Assembly: GCA_030044475.1 (NCBI GenBank)
Contig: JASHVP010000074.1
Location: 1-5,262, forward strand
Direction of reading: 5' to 3'
DNA: 5,262 nucleotides
DNA from: Thermoplasmata archaeon
Lineage (GTDB): Archaea > Thermoplasmatota > Thermoplasmata > Lutacidiplasmatales > UBA184
Shown here piece by piece: positions 1 to 5,262 of the stretch. Below the pieces are notes generated by a model. That model did no database searches. It was given only the letters and a program-made list of their open reading frames with translations, and was not told the DNA's origin. Each line of letters starts with the position of its first letter. Within the stretch, counting starts at the first letter, position 1. The position numbers and the translations under genes are program-made.

Positions 1-709
1 GGAGCTTCTCGTCGCGGACCGCGTCGAACGGGACGACGAACCGGGCGGGGTCGAAGAAGATCTGGAGCTCGGCCTGCGTGAACGCGCGCATCCGGAAGAG
101 GACCTGACGCGGCGCGATCTCGTTCCGGTACGCCTTGCCGACCACCCCGATCCCGAGCGGGAGCGCGTGCCGGCCGACGTCCCACATCCGCGCGAACGAG
201 AGGTAGCTCCCCTGGGCCGTCTCGGGGGCGAGGTACGCGCGCTCCTTGCCGGTGACGCCGAAGTCGACCCCGAACATCAGGTGGAACGGTGGCGGCACGG
301 TCAGTTGCGTCGAGCCGCAGTTCGGGCACCGGAGCTGCTGCGCCCGGACGATCTCCCGGATCTCGTCCGGCGAGAGCCCGTCGACGCCCTCCGGACGGAC
401 CTTCTCGACGATCGTCTCGGCCCGGAACGCCTGATGGCACGACTCGCAGACGACTTCGGGGTCGGTGAAGTTCTCGAGATGCCCCGAGGCCCGGACCACG
501 GGCTCCGGCAGGAGCTCCGACGGCTGGATCTGGTAGTAGTCGTGCGAGAGCCCCACGAACCACGCCGCCCACGCGTCCTCGACGCGCCGCTTGAGCGCGG
601 CGCCGAGCGGACCGTAGTCGTAGAGGCCCTGCGCTCCGCCGTAGATCTCCGCGGACGGCCAGACGACTCCGCGCCGCTTGAGCAGGGCGAACAGTTCGTC
701 GTGCTTCAC
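1..709 (-). CDS. glyS: Glycyl-tRNA synthetase, dimeric archaeal/eukaryotic type, N-terminal 236 residues (3' end outside the window)
   Basis: This class II aminoacyl-tRNA synthetase charges tRNA-Gly with glycine in the cytoplasm, using ATP. Visible in order are an N-terminal segment with IYGGAQGLYDYGPLG (residues 22-36), which is diagnostic of the alpha2 GlyRS; a zinc-ribbon-like insert with CESC (88-91) and CPNC (128-131); PETAQG (162-167); and class II motif 2 with YRNE (194-197), PRQ (200-202) and the strand FTQAELQIFFDP (210-221). The residue before PETAQG is Ala161, where most GlyRS have Arg, and motif 2 reads RMRAF where RxREF is usual. Motif 3 and the anticodon-binding domain lie beyond base 1. 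The start is GTG at 709. It overlaps the stop of the upstream amidohydrolase by four bases (GTGA), and a G-rich run ends 5 nt before it as a possible ribosome site. Translation is therefore probably coupled to the upstream gene. The family assignment is very secure; the start is well supported by the conserved N-terminus. Confidence 0.96.
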   Translation of the reverse strand, partial: MKHDELFALLKRRGVVWPSAEIYGGAQGLYDYGPLGAALKRRVEDAWAAWFVGLSHDYYQIQPSELLPEPVVRASGHLENFTDPEVVCESCHQAFRAETIVEKVRPEGVDGLSPDEIREIVRAQQLRCPNCGSTQLTVPPPFHLMFGVDFGVTGKERAYLAPETAQGSYLSFARMWDVGRHALPLGIGVVGKAYRNEIAPRQVLFRMRAFTQAELQIFFDPARFVVPFDAVRDEKL

Positions 710-1794
710 CGGCGCCCCCCGCGGCGGGCCGGTCCGGGCCGGGCGATAAGATGTTCGGTCGTTCGGGTGACGACCTGGTACGCTGGGTCGTCCGACGGCA
801 AGCGAAGGACGAGCGGGGTCGCCGGGCTCCCCACGGCGATCCGCGCCGACTCGGGCGACCCCAGCCACTGCCACGGGGCGACCAGGGCCGCATCGGCCAG
901 GAACCGGGCGGAGACGGGCCGCCTTCGCAGCCGGGTCCCGACGTAGGCGAACTCGAGCTCGCGCCAGATCGAGGGGGCGTGGAACATCGCGTTGTCGGTG
1001 CCGAGCAGGAGGCGGATCCCGAGCCGCTCCATCGACGCCAGGTCGGGCTGCCGTCCGAACAGCGCGTTGGAGCGGGGGCAGACCGCGACGGGAACGCCGG
1101 CGTCCCGGACCTCGGCCAGGTCGTCGGGCGTCGCCTTCGCGAGGTGGATGAGGAGGTCCGGACGCGGGTCGAGGTACCGGGCCGGCCGCTCCCGGACCGC
1201 CTCGCTGGCGTGGAGGCCGAACCGCTTGCCCCGCGCGCGGCAGGCGCGCGCGACGTCCGACCGCGTCGCGTCGCTCTCGTCCCGCGCGCTGGACAGGCCG
1301 ACTCCGTCCGCCACGTTCAGCAGCGCCGACAGCTCCCCGGGATCGACGGGCCGGGCGAGGGGCCGGCCCAGGGCCAGCACCCGGACCGACGACCCGCGGG
1401 CGGCGGCCCGGAGCAGCTCCACGCCCGCCCGACCCTCCTCCCTGAAGTCGACGACGACCGCGACGCCGTCGCGCTCCATCCGCCGGAGGGCGCCGCGGAT
1501 CGCCGCTCGCTTCTGCGACGCGGTCGCCGTGGCGAGTAGGCGGAACTTGTACCCGTGGGGCGGCATGACGAGCCGGGAGACCGGCCCGGGAGGCGGCTCG
1601 CGCACCGAGACGGCGTCCCCGAGATGCGTGTGGGAATTGACCGGCGCTGGCACGACGATGCCGCGGATCCGGCGGTCCCGGCCCCGCCGGGAGTCGGTCC
1701 CCCGCTGCCCGACTTCGACCACCCGGCCCGCCCGGAACCGGACGTACGCGGGCCGGGCGCCGTCGAGGTCGAGGATCGCCCCGTCGACGAGCAT
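706..1794 (-). CDS. Amidohydrolase-superfamily protein of the cytosine/adenosine deaminase-like branch (COG0402 type), substrate unknown
   Basis: This is a 362-residue, metal-dependent TIM-barrel hydrolase, probably cytoplasmic since no signal peptide or membrane segment is seen. The metal-site and catalytic residues of the aminohydrolase (deaminase) subtype can all be placed: NSHTHLGD with H55 and H57, HASE with H195 and E198, H217 in LIHLAK, and D267 in LGTDNA. CPRSNALFG (239-247) is the usual strand before the last metal ligand. The PPHGYK (78-83) and VVDFREEG (114-121) segments resemble, from memory, an uncharacterised archaeal subgroup. Known relatives deaminate guanine, cytosine, MTA/SAH or 5'-deoxyadenosine; the substrate cannot be read from the sequence. 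It is shorter than the usual 400-430 residues, with a trimmed C-terminal beta-sandwich. ATG at 1794 is chosen because residues 3-9 begin the expected first strand and a TATA-like element lies about 32 bp upstream. The frame stays open far upstream only because it runs antisense to the kinase gene. GTG at 1818 is an alternative start. Confidence 0.88.
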   Translation of the reverse strand: MLVDGAILDLDGARPAYVRFRAGRVVEVGQRGTDSRRGRDRRIRGIVVPAPVNSHTHLGDAVSVREPPPGPVSRLVMPPHGYKFRLLATATASQKRAAIRGALRRMERDGVAVVVDFREEGRAGVELLRAAARGSSVRVLALGRPLARPVDPGELSALLNVADGVGLSSARDESDATRSDVARACRARGKRFGLHASEAVRERPARYLDPRPDLLIHLAKATPDDLAEVRDAGVPVAVCPRSNALFGRQPDLASMERLGIRLLLGTDNAMFHAPSIWRELEFAYVGTRLRRRPVSARFLADAALVAPWQWLGSPESARIAVGSPATPLVLRLPSDDPAYQVVTRTTEHLIARPGPARRGGRR

Positions 1795-1885
1795 CGTGAC
1801 GGAGCCGCGGAGCGACACCGCCGCATAAGGGAGCGCCGTCCTGCGGCGAAGCGCTATGCGGGGAAGCGCCTCCCCGTTCTCGCCG
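1795..1885. promoter_or_regulatory. Divergent intergenic region between the amidohydrolase and kinase genes
   Basis: This 91-bp gap separates two divergent genes and must hold both promoters if neither depends on distant transcription. The AT-richest words are CATAAG (1824-1829) and CTATG (1854-1858). The latter is centred about 30 bp before the kinase ATG and could be its TATA element with a very short leader. A direct repeat GAAGCGC occurs at 1848-1854 and 1863-1869, 15 bp apart. A 6-bp inverted repeat (CGGGGA at 1859-1864 and TCCCCG at 1871-1876) has a 6-base loop that overlaps the second copy. These could be an operator or chance in GC-rich DNA. No Shine-Dalgarno motif precedes either start, which agrees with leaderless or near-leaderless transcripts. 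Confidence 0.45.
1824..1829 (-). promoter_or_regulatory. Possible archaeal TATA-like element for the amidohydrolase-glyS unit
   Basis: On the minus strand this reads CTTATG, the most AT-rich word in the intergenic region. Its centre is about 32 bp upstream of the amidohydrolase ATG. With the usual archaeal spacing of about 26 bp this would start transcription roughly 6 bases before the ATG. That fits a nearly leaderless mRNA and argues against the alternative GTG start at 1818. The match to a consensus TATA box is weak. Confidence 0.33.
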
Positions 1886-2761
1886 ATGGACGGGCCGGAG
1901 GACGAGCGACCGCGGGACCTATTGGTCTCGGGCCACGTCAACATCGACCGGTTCCTGCGGGTCGACCGGTTCCCCGAGCCCGACCGCACCGTTCCCGTCC
2001 GGGGTAGCCGGGCCGAGCTCGGCGGGACGGCGGCGAACATCGCCCGCGTGGCGGCGTCGTACGGGGTCGCCTGCGGCCTGCTCGCCCGCGTCGGCGACGG
2101 CTGGCGCGCGGAGTACGCGCACCTGCTCGAGGCGTCGCGCATCGACGTGCGGGGCCTGGAACTCGTCGATCGGATCTCGACCCCGACCTGCTACATCGTG
2201 GAAGACGGTCGGGGTCGCCAGCGGACCCTCATCGACCAGGGAGCGATGGGCGACCGGGTGCCCCCGTACCGGGCGCCGTCGTGGTTCCGCGAGTACCGCT
2301 GGGTCCACCTGACGACGGGGCCGGTGGACCGTCAATTGGCCGTCGCACGGGAGGCCCATCGGAACGGCCTCCGGGTCGCGGCGGACCCGGCCCAGGAGAT
2401 CTTCTATCGGTGGGATCCCCCCTCCTTTCGGCGGCTCCTCCGCGAGTCCGAACTGCTCTTCGGCAACCGGGACGAGCTCGCCCGCGGACAGGCGCTGGTC
2501 GGCGGTCGGACGATCGCCGACCTCCTCGAACGGGTCCCGACGATCGTGCGGACGGAGGGGGGCCGGGGGGCGACCGCGTTCACGCGGGCCGGAACGTACC
2601 ACGTACCGTCGCGCCGACCGCGTCGCGTCCGCACGGCCGTCGGCGCCGGGGACGCGTTCCGGGGCGGGTTCTACGCCGCCTGGTTCGAGGGGGAGCCGAT
2701 GCCCGGTTGCCTCACCGCCGGGACCCGAGCGGCGGTCGCCTGGATCGAAGGGGCACGGTAG
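1886..2761 (+). CDS. PfkB-family carbohydrate/nucleoside kinase (archaeal nucleoside kinase-like)
   Basis: This 291-residue ribokinase-fold enzyme is expected to transfer phosphate from ATP to a sugar or nucleoside hydroxyl in the cytoplasm. Visible features are the N-terminal strand LLVSGHVNIDRF (12-23), the substrate-side glycine motif ELGGTAANIARVA (44-56), the DPAQE segment (near 168-172), GNRDEL in the linker before the ATP half, and PfkB signature 2 with GAGDAFRGGF (253-262). D256 is the expected catalytic base. The Asp that normally opens DTTGAGD is replaced (TAVGAGD), a variation seen in other family members. The HLTTGP and DPAQE segments resemble the Methanocaldococcus MJ0406 nucleoside kinase more than bacterial ribokinases, so a nucleoside substrate is favoured but not proven. 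ATG at 1886 is preferred over ATG at 1856, because the longer form adds ten residues with no family counterpart and places the start inside a possible TATA element. It heads the kinase-moeA-purQ run. Confidence 0.87.
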   Translation: MDGPEDERPRDLLVSGHVNIDRFLRVDRFPEPDRTVPVRGSRAELGGTAANIARVAASYGVACGLLARVGDGWRAEYAHLLEASRIDVRGLELVDRISTPTCYIVEDGRGRQRTLIDQGAMGDRVPPYRAPSWFREYRWVHLTTGPVDRQLAVAREAHRNGLRVAADPAQEIFYRWDPPSFRRLLRESELLFGNRDELARGQALVGGRTIADLLERVPTIVRTEGGRGATAFTRAGTYHVPSRRPRRVRTAVGAGDAFRGGFYAAWFEGEPMPGCLTAGTRAAVAWIEGAR

Positions 2762-2769
2762 GGCGTACG

Positions 2770-4026
2770 ATGGAGATGCGCCCGTTCGGTCGTCTGATCT
2801 CCGTCGAGACGGCCCGCCGCCGACTGCTGCGCGCGGTGTCGCCGATCGACCGCGTGGAGTCCGTTCCCATCGAGACCGCGTTCGACCGGGTCGTGGCCAC
2901 GGAGGTACGGGCCCCGCGCGCCGTCCCCGAGTTCGCTCGGACGACCTGGGACGGCTACGCGCTCCGGAGCGCCGACACGGTCCGCGCCCGCCGGGAGAGC
3001 CCGGTCGCTCTCACGGTCGTCGGGGAGGTGTTCGCCGAGCAGGCGTATCCCCGGGCCGTCCGACCGGGCGAGGCGGTGGCGATCGCCACGGGGGGCGCCG
3101 TCCCCCGCGGCTGCGATTCGGTGGTGATCTTCGAAGAGGTGACGAGGCGGGGCCGGCACGTCGAAGTCCCCCGCCCGGTCCGGGCCGGCGACCGGATCTC
3201 CCCCCCCGGTCACGACTTCCCGTCGGGGGCGCGGCTCGCGCGCCGGGGCGAGGTGCTCTCGGCGGTCTCGGTGGGCACGATCGCGGCCTGCGGGATTCCC
3301 CGCGTCCGCGTGTTTGCCCGCCCCGTCGTGGCGATCGTCCCGAACGGCAACGAACTGCTCGTCCCAGGCGAGCAGGGGGCCCCCGGCCGGATCTATGAGA
3401 GCAACAACGCGTCCGTTTCGGCGGTCGTCGCGGCGGCGGGCGGGATCCCGCGGCCGGTTCGTCCGGTCCCGGACGACCCGCGCGCCATCGAGCGGGCGCT
3501 GCGAGCCGCGCTCCGGAGCGCGGACCTCGTGCTCGCCACGGGCGGGAGTTCGGTCGGGGAGCGCGACCATCTCCCCCGGGTCCTCCCCCGGCTCGGGCCG
3601 CTCCTGTTCCACGGGATCGCCGTCCGGGCCGGCAAGCCGACGCTCGCCGCCCGGGTCGGCTCCAAGGTCGTGATCGGGATGCCCGGTCACCCGACGTCCT
3701 GCCTCGCGAACATGTTCTGGCTCGGGCTGCCGGTGTTGCACCGGCTCGCCCGTCGCCCGGGGGTCGGCTTCACCGAGGGGACGGCGGTCCTCGGCCGCGA
3801 CGCGGTCGCGCCGACGCCCGGCTTCTCGACCGTCGTGCCGCTCCGATTCGTCCGCGGCCGGGCCTACTCGACGTTCCGGGGCTCGTCGGTCCACACGAGC
3901 CTCGCGGGCGCGACGGCGTTCGCCCTCCTCCCTCCGGGGAAGCGCCGGGTGCCCGCCGGCGCGCGGCTCCGCGTGTTCCACCTCGACCCGCCGCTCGGTC
4001 CGGCCGTCCCGGCCGGGAACGGTTAA
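2770..4026 (+). CDS. moeA: Molybdopterin molybdenumtransferase MoeA
   Basis: MoeA inserts molybdate (or tungstate) into adenylylated molybdopterin, the last step of basic molybdenum-cofactor synthesis, as a cytoplasmic dimer. The 418-residue length is normal for the family. Seen in order are a helical N-terminus; the TTWDGYALR motif (58-66) with conserved D61; the ATGGAVPRGCDSVV segment of domain II; the molybdopterin-binding domain (about 180-318) with NGNELL (192-197, E195 equivalent to the active-site Glu), GGSSVGERD (258-266) and GMPGHPTSC (303-311); and a C-terminal beta-barrel domain IV ending in a Pro/Gly-rich tail. W60 replaces the usual Met of the MDGYA motif. The start is ATG at 2770, 8 bp after the kinase stop; an in-frame ATG at 2776 is also possible. 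The ribosome site is weak (GGGCG in the gap), so coupling to the kinase is likely. No other cofactor-synthesis gene lies in the window. Confidence 0.95.
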   Translation: MEMRPFGRLISVETARRRLLRAVSPIDRVESVPIETAFDRVVATEVRAPRAVPEFARTTWDGYALRSADTVRARRESPVALTVVGEVFAEQAYPRAVRPGEAVAIATGGAVPRGCDSVVIFEEVTRRGRHVEVPRPVRAGDRISPPGHDFPSGARLARRGEVLSAVSVGTIAACGIPRVRVFARPVVAIVPNGNELLVPGEQGAPGRIYESNNASVSAVVAAAGGIPRPVRPVPDDPRAIERALRAALRSADLVLATGGSSVGERDHLPRVLPRLGPLLFHGIAVRAGKPTLAARVGSKVVIGMPGHPTSCLANMFWLGLPVLHRLARRPGVGFTEGTAVLGRDAVAPTPGFSTVVPLRFVRGRAYSTFRGSSVHTSLAGATAFALLPPGKRRVPAGARLRVFHLDPPLGPAVPAGNG

Positions 4027-4038
4027 GGTCGGGCCCCC

Positions 4039-4043
4039 GGTGA
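4039..4043 (+). promoter_or_regulatory. Ribosome-binding site for purQ
   Basis: GGTGA is complementary to the archaeal 16S rRNA 3' end and stands 6 bases before the GTG at 4050. It decides the purQ start in favour of this GTG. It also suggests that purQ is translated from a transcript with a leader or from the moeA read-through mRNA, although the TTAA at the moeA stop (4023-4026) happens to lie about 25 bp upstream of the start. Confidence 0.55.
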
Positions 4044-4049
4044 ACGGCC

Positions 4050-4877
4050 GTGGACCGCTCGGCGCTCCGGGTCGCGCTCCTCTCCATCGAAGGGACCAAT
4101 TGCGACGACGAACTGCGCGTCGCGCTCGCGGCGCTCGGCGCGCGGCCCGAGGTCGTCCACCTGAAGCAGTTGGAGGGTCGGGACGTCGGCCCCACGGAAC
4201 GCCGGCGGCTGTCCGACTACCAGCTCCTGTTCGTCCCGGGCGGGTTCTCGGCCGGCGACTACGTGCGCGCGGGAGCGATCTTCGCGGCGCGGATCCGGTC
4301 CGCGATCGGGCCGGACCTCGAGCAGTTCGTCCGATCCGGAAATCTGGTCGGCGGGCTCTGCAACGGCTTCCAGGTGCTGACCGAGCTCGGGCTGCTCCCG
4401 GGCCGCCCAGGGGGCCGGCTGGCGCCGCCGGAGGCGGCGCTGATGACGAACGACTCCGGACACTACGAATGCCGCCCGACGTTCGTCGCCTGGGACGGCG
4501 GGGGGTTCGCGCCGTTCCGCTCGTTGACGAAGGGGACCCGATTCCTCTTCCCGTCCGGTCACGCCGAGGGAAAGCTGGTCCTCGCCGGGGCCGACGCGCG
4601 CCGGCGCGAGCTCGAGTCGGCCGGGCAGGTGCTGTTCCGCTGGGTCGCGCCCGACGGGGGTCCCGCCCGCTATCCGTGGAACCCGAACGGATCGGAGGGG
4701 GACGTCGCCGGGCTCACGAACCCCGAGGGGAACGTCTTCGGGCTGATGCCCCATCCCGAGCGCGCCTTCTTCCGGGCCCAGTTGCCCGACTGGACCCGCG
4801 GTGGCTTCGCGAGCGGGGCCGCCGACGGGGAACGGTTCTTCGAGCCGATCCTCGCGTACGCCGAGCGCCACCTCTGA
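4050..4877 (+). CDS. purQ: Phosphoribosylformylglycinamidine synthase, glutaminase subunit PurQ
   Basis: PurQ is the class I (triad) glutamine amidotransferase that releases ammonia for PurL, which converts FGAR to FGAM in step 4 of purine synthesis. The 275-residue protein shows the N-terminal EGTNCDDEL segment (14-22), VPGGFSAGDYVRAGA, the nucleophile elbow GGLCNGFQVL with Cys104, SGHAEGK, the NPNGSEGDVAGL segment near the C-terminus, and MPHPERAFF with His235 and Glu237 completing the triad. It is longer than the roughly 225-residue Bacillus/Pyrococcus form. The NPNGS region resembles the glutaminase domain of large single-chain PurL, a longer PurQ variant found in several lineages. The start is GTG, supported by a GGTGA ribosome site. 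It lies 23 bp after moeA on the same strand and is probably the last gene of that operon. purL and purS are not in the window. The 3' 164 bp are overlapped antisense by the open frame of the converging methyltransferase. Confidence 0.96.
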   Translation: MDRSALRVALLSIEGTNCDDELRVALAALGARPEVVHLKQLEGRDVGPTERRRLSDYQLLFVPGGFSAGDYVRAGAIFAARIRSAIGPDLEQFVRSGNLVGGLCNGFQVLTELGLLPGRPGGRLAPPEAALMTNDSGHYECRPTFVAWDGGGFAPFRSLTKGTRFLFPSGHAEGKLVLAGADARRRELESAGQVLFRWVAPDGGPARYPWNPNGSEGDVAGLTNPEGNVFGLMPHPERAFFRAQLPDWTRGGFASGAADGERFFEPILAYAERHL

Positions 4878-5262
4878 CCGGGTCCCCGTCCCGAGCGAAC
4901 TCCCAGACCCAGAGCCGTTCCCCCGGGAGGACCCGCTCCGCCACGACGCGGACCGTGCCCCCCCGGCGGCTCCAGGCCGCGCGGAGCCGGGCCCCCCGAC
5001 GGGCGTCCTGGAGGGAGGAGACGACGAGGTACGCACGTCCGTGCGGCGCCAGCCACCTCGGCAGCGACCGCACGATGCGAGCCGCCACCCTCCACCCGTC
5101 GGGGCCCCCGTCGAGCGCCAGGTGGTGCCACCGGTCGGGATCCCGGTCGCGGGGCCGCGTGGGGAGATACGGGGGATTGGCGAGCAGCCGGTCGAACGGA
5201 CCCAGCCCGTGCGCGAGGTCGGTGCGCACGAGGTCGAGGGCGACGCCGGCGGAGCGGGCTCG
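4714..5262 (-). CDS. HemK2/PrmC-like protein-(glutamine-N5) methyltransferase, C-terminal part (start outside the window)
   Basis: This is a class I SAM-dependent methyltransferase, entering the window in the middle of its Rossmann fold. The first visible residues cover the acidic strand region before GPFDRLLANPPYLPT. The NPPY motif (bases 5178-5167) is the glutamine/adenine amino-methyltransferase signature. ALDGGPDG (49-56 of the visible part), YLVVSS and the terminal strand ERLWVWEFAR (115-124) match archaeal HemK2/Mtq2-type enzymes, which methylate the GGQ glutamine of release factor aRF1, usually with a Trm112 partner. The recognisable domain ends about 130 visible residues in, at base 4877 or so. 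No in-frame stop follows until 4714, giving a 54-residue Arg/Ser/Gly-rich tail that is antisense to purQ. That tail looks non-homologous and is either a genuine stop-loss extension or a frame error near the junction. The SAM-binding GxGxG motif and the start codon lie beyond 5262. Confidence 0.85.
   Translation of the reverse strand, partial: RARSAGVALDLVRTDLAHGLGPFDRLLANPPYLPTRPRDRDPDRWHHLALDGGPDGWRVAARIVRSLPRWLAPHGRAYLVVSSLQDARRGARLRAAWSRRGGTVRVVAERVLPGERLWVWEFARDGDPVRGGARRTRGSARRTVPRRRPRSRSHRGSSRATGPGRRRARDGASARRRSPRGS

Noticed and set aside
167..946. Plus-strand frame opposite glyS and the amidohydrolase 3' end
   Set aside because: It crosses two real minus-strand genes and has an Arg/Glu/Pro-rich composition with no motif.
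1795..2142. N-terminal extension of the amidohydrolase upstream of ATG 1794
   Set aside because: The frame is open but lies antisense to the kinase start and across the promoter region. The family's first strand begins right at the 1794 ATG.
2281..2769. Extension of MoeA upstream into the kinase gene
   Set aside because: The frame is open, but its content is low-complexity Gly/Arg/Pro and overlaps the kinase. MoeA family N-termini match the start at 2770.
2671..3981. Long open frame on the minus strand opposite moeA
   Set aside because: Its translation is Arg/Asp/Gly/Pro-rich low complexity with no recognisable motif, while moeA on the other strand is intact. Long antisense frames are expected where stop codons are rare.
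4422..4440. Perfect 8-bp inverted repeat with a 3-base loop inside purQ
   Set aside because: It arises from GCG/CCG/GCC-type codons for Ala and Pro in the coding frame. Such hairpins are common in this base composition and no regulatory context is seen.
4878..4900. Terminator between purQ and the converging methyltransferase
   Set aside because: No T-run or stem-loop followed by T's exists on either strand, and the coding domains are practically back to back.
4023..5036. Long minus-strand frame opposite all of purQ and into the methyltransferase
   Set aside because: It is a different frame from the methyltransferase, low in complexity and without domain motifs. It is a by-product of GC-rich codon use in purQ.

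Overview
The window is a gene-dense, very GC-rich stretch (G or C at almost every third codon position) that looks archaeal, most likely a high-GC euryarchaeote such as a Thermoplasmatota lineage. The pointers are an archaeal/eukaryotic-type dimeric glycyl-tRNA synthetase, a PfkB kinase resembling the Methanocaldococcus nucleoside kinase family, an archaeal-style MoeA, a tail-end HemK2-type methyltransferase, and short, weak TATA-like elements close to start codons instead of bacterial -35/-10 boxes. The lineage is inferred from family resemblance, not from a search.

Layout. Left part, minus strand: a cytosine/adenosine-deaminase-like amidohydrolase (1794 to 706) followed by glyS (709 to beyond base 1). 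The two overlap by GTGA, so they probably form one transcript with coupled translation. Centre: a 91-bp divergent promoter region (1795-1885) with a TATA-like element, a short direct repeat and a small inverted repeat. Right part, plus strand: PfkB-family (nucleoside) kinase (1886-2761), moeA (2770-4026) and purQ (4050-4877), spaced by 8 and 23 bp, which is an operon-like arrangement. Right end, minus strand: the 3' part of a HemK2/PrmC-like N5-glutamine methyltransferase that converges on purQ. Its open frame has no stop until 4714, inside purQ.

Biology. These are mostly housekeeping functions: translation (GlyRS, release-factor methylation), purine synthesis (PurQ), molybdenum/tungsten cofactor maturation (MoeA) and nucleoside handling (kinase, possibly the amidohydrolase). 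The most attractive unknown is the amidohydrolase. It carries the complete residue set of the aminohydrolase (deaminase) branch but has no obvious substrate, and it sits divergently from a nucleoside-kinase-like gene. No tRNA, rRNA, CRISPR, insertion sequence, phage gene or clear terminator is visible. There is no gene-free stretch longer than 91 bp, and nothing here amounts to an evident new system.
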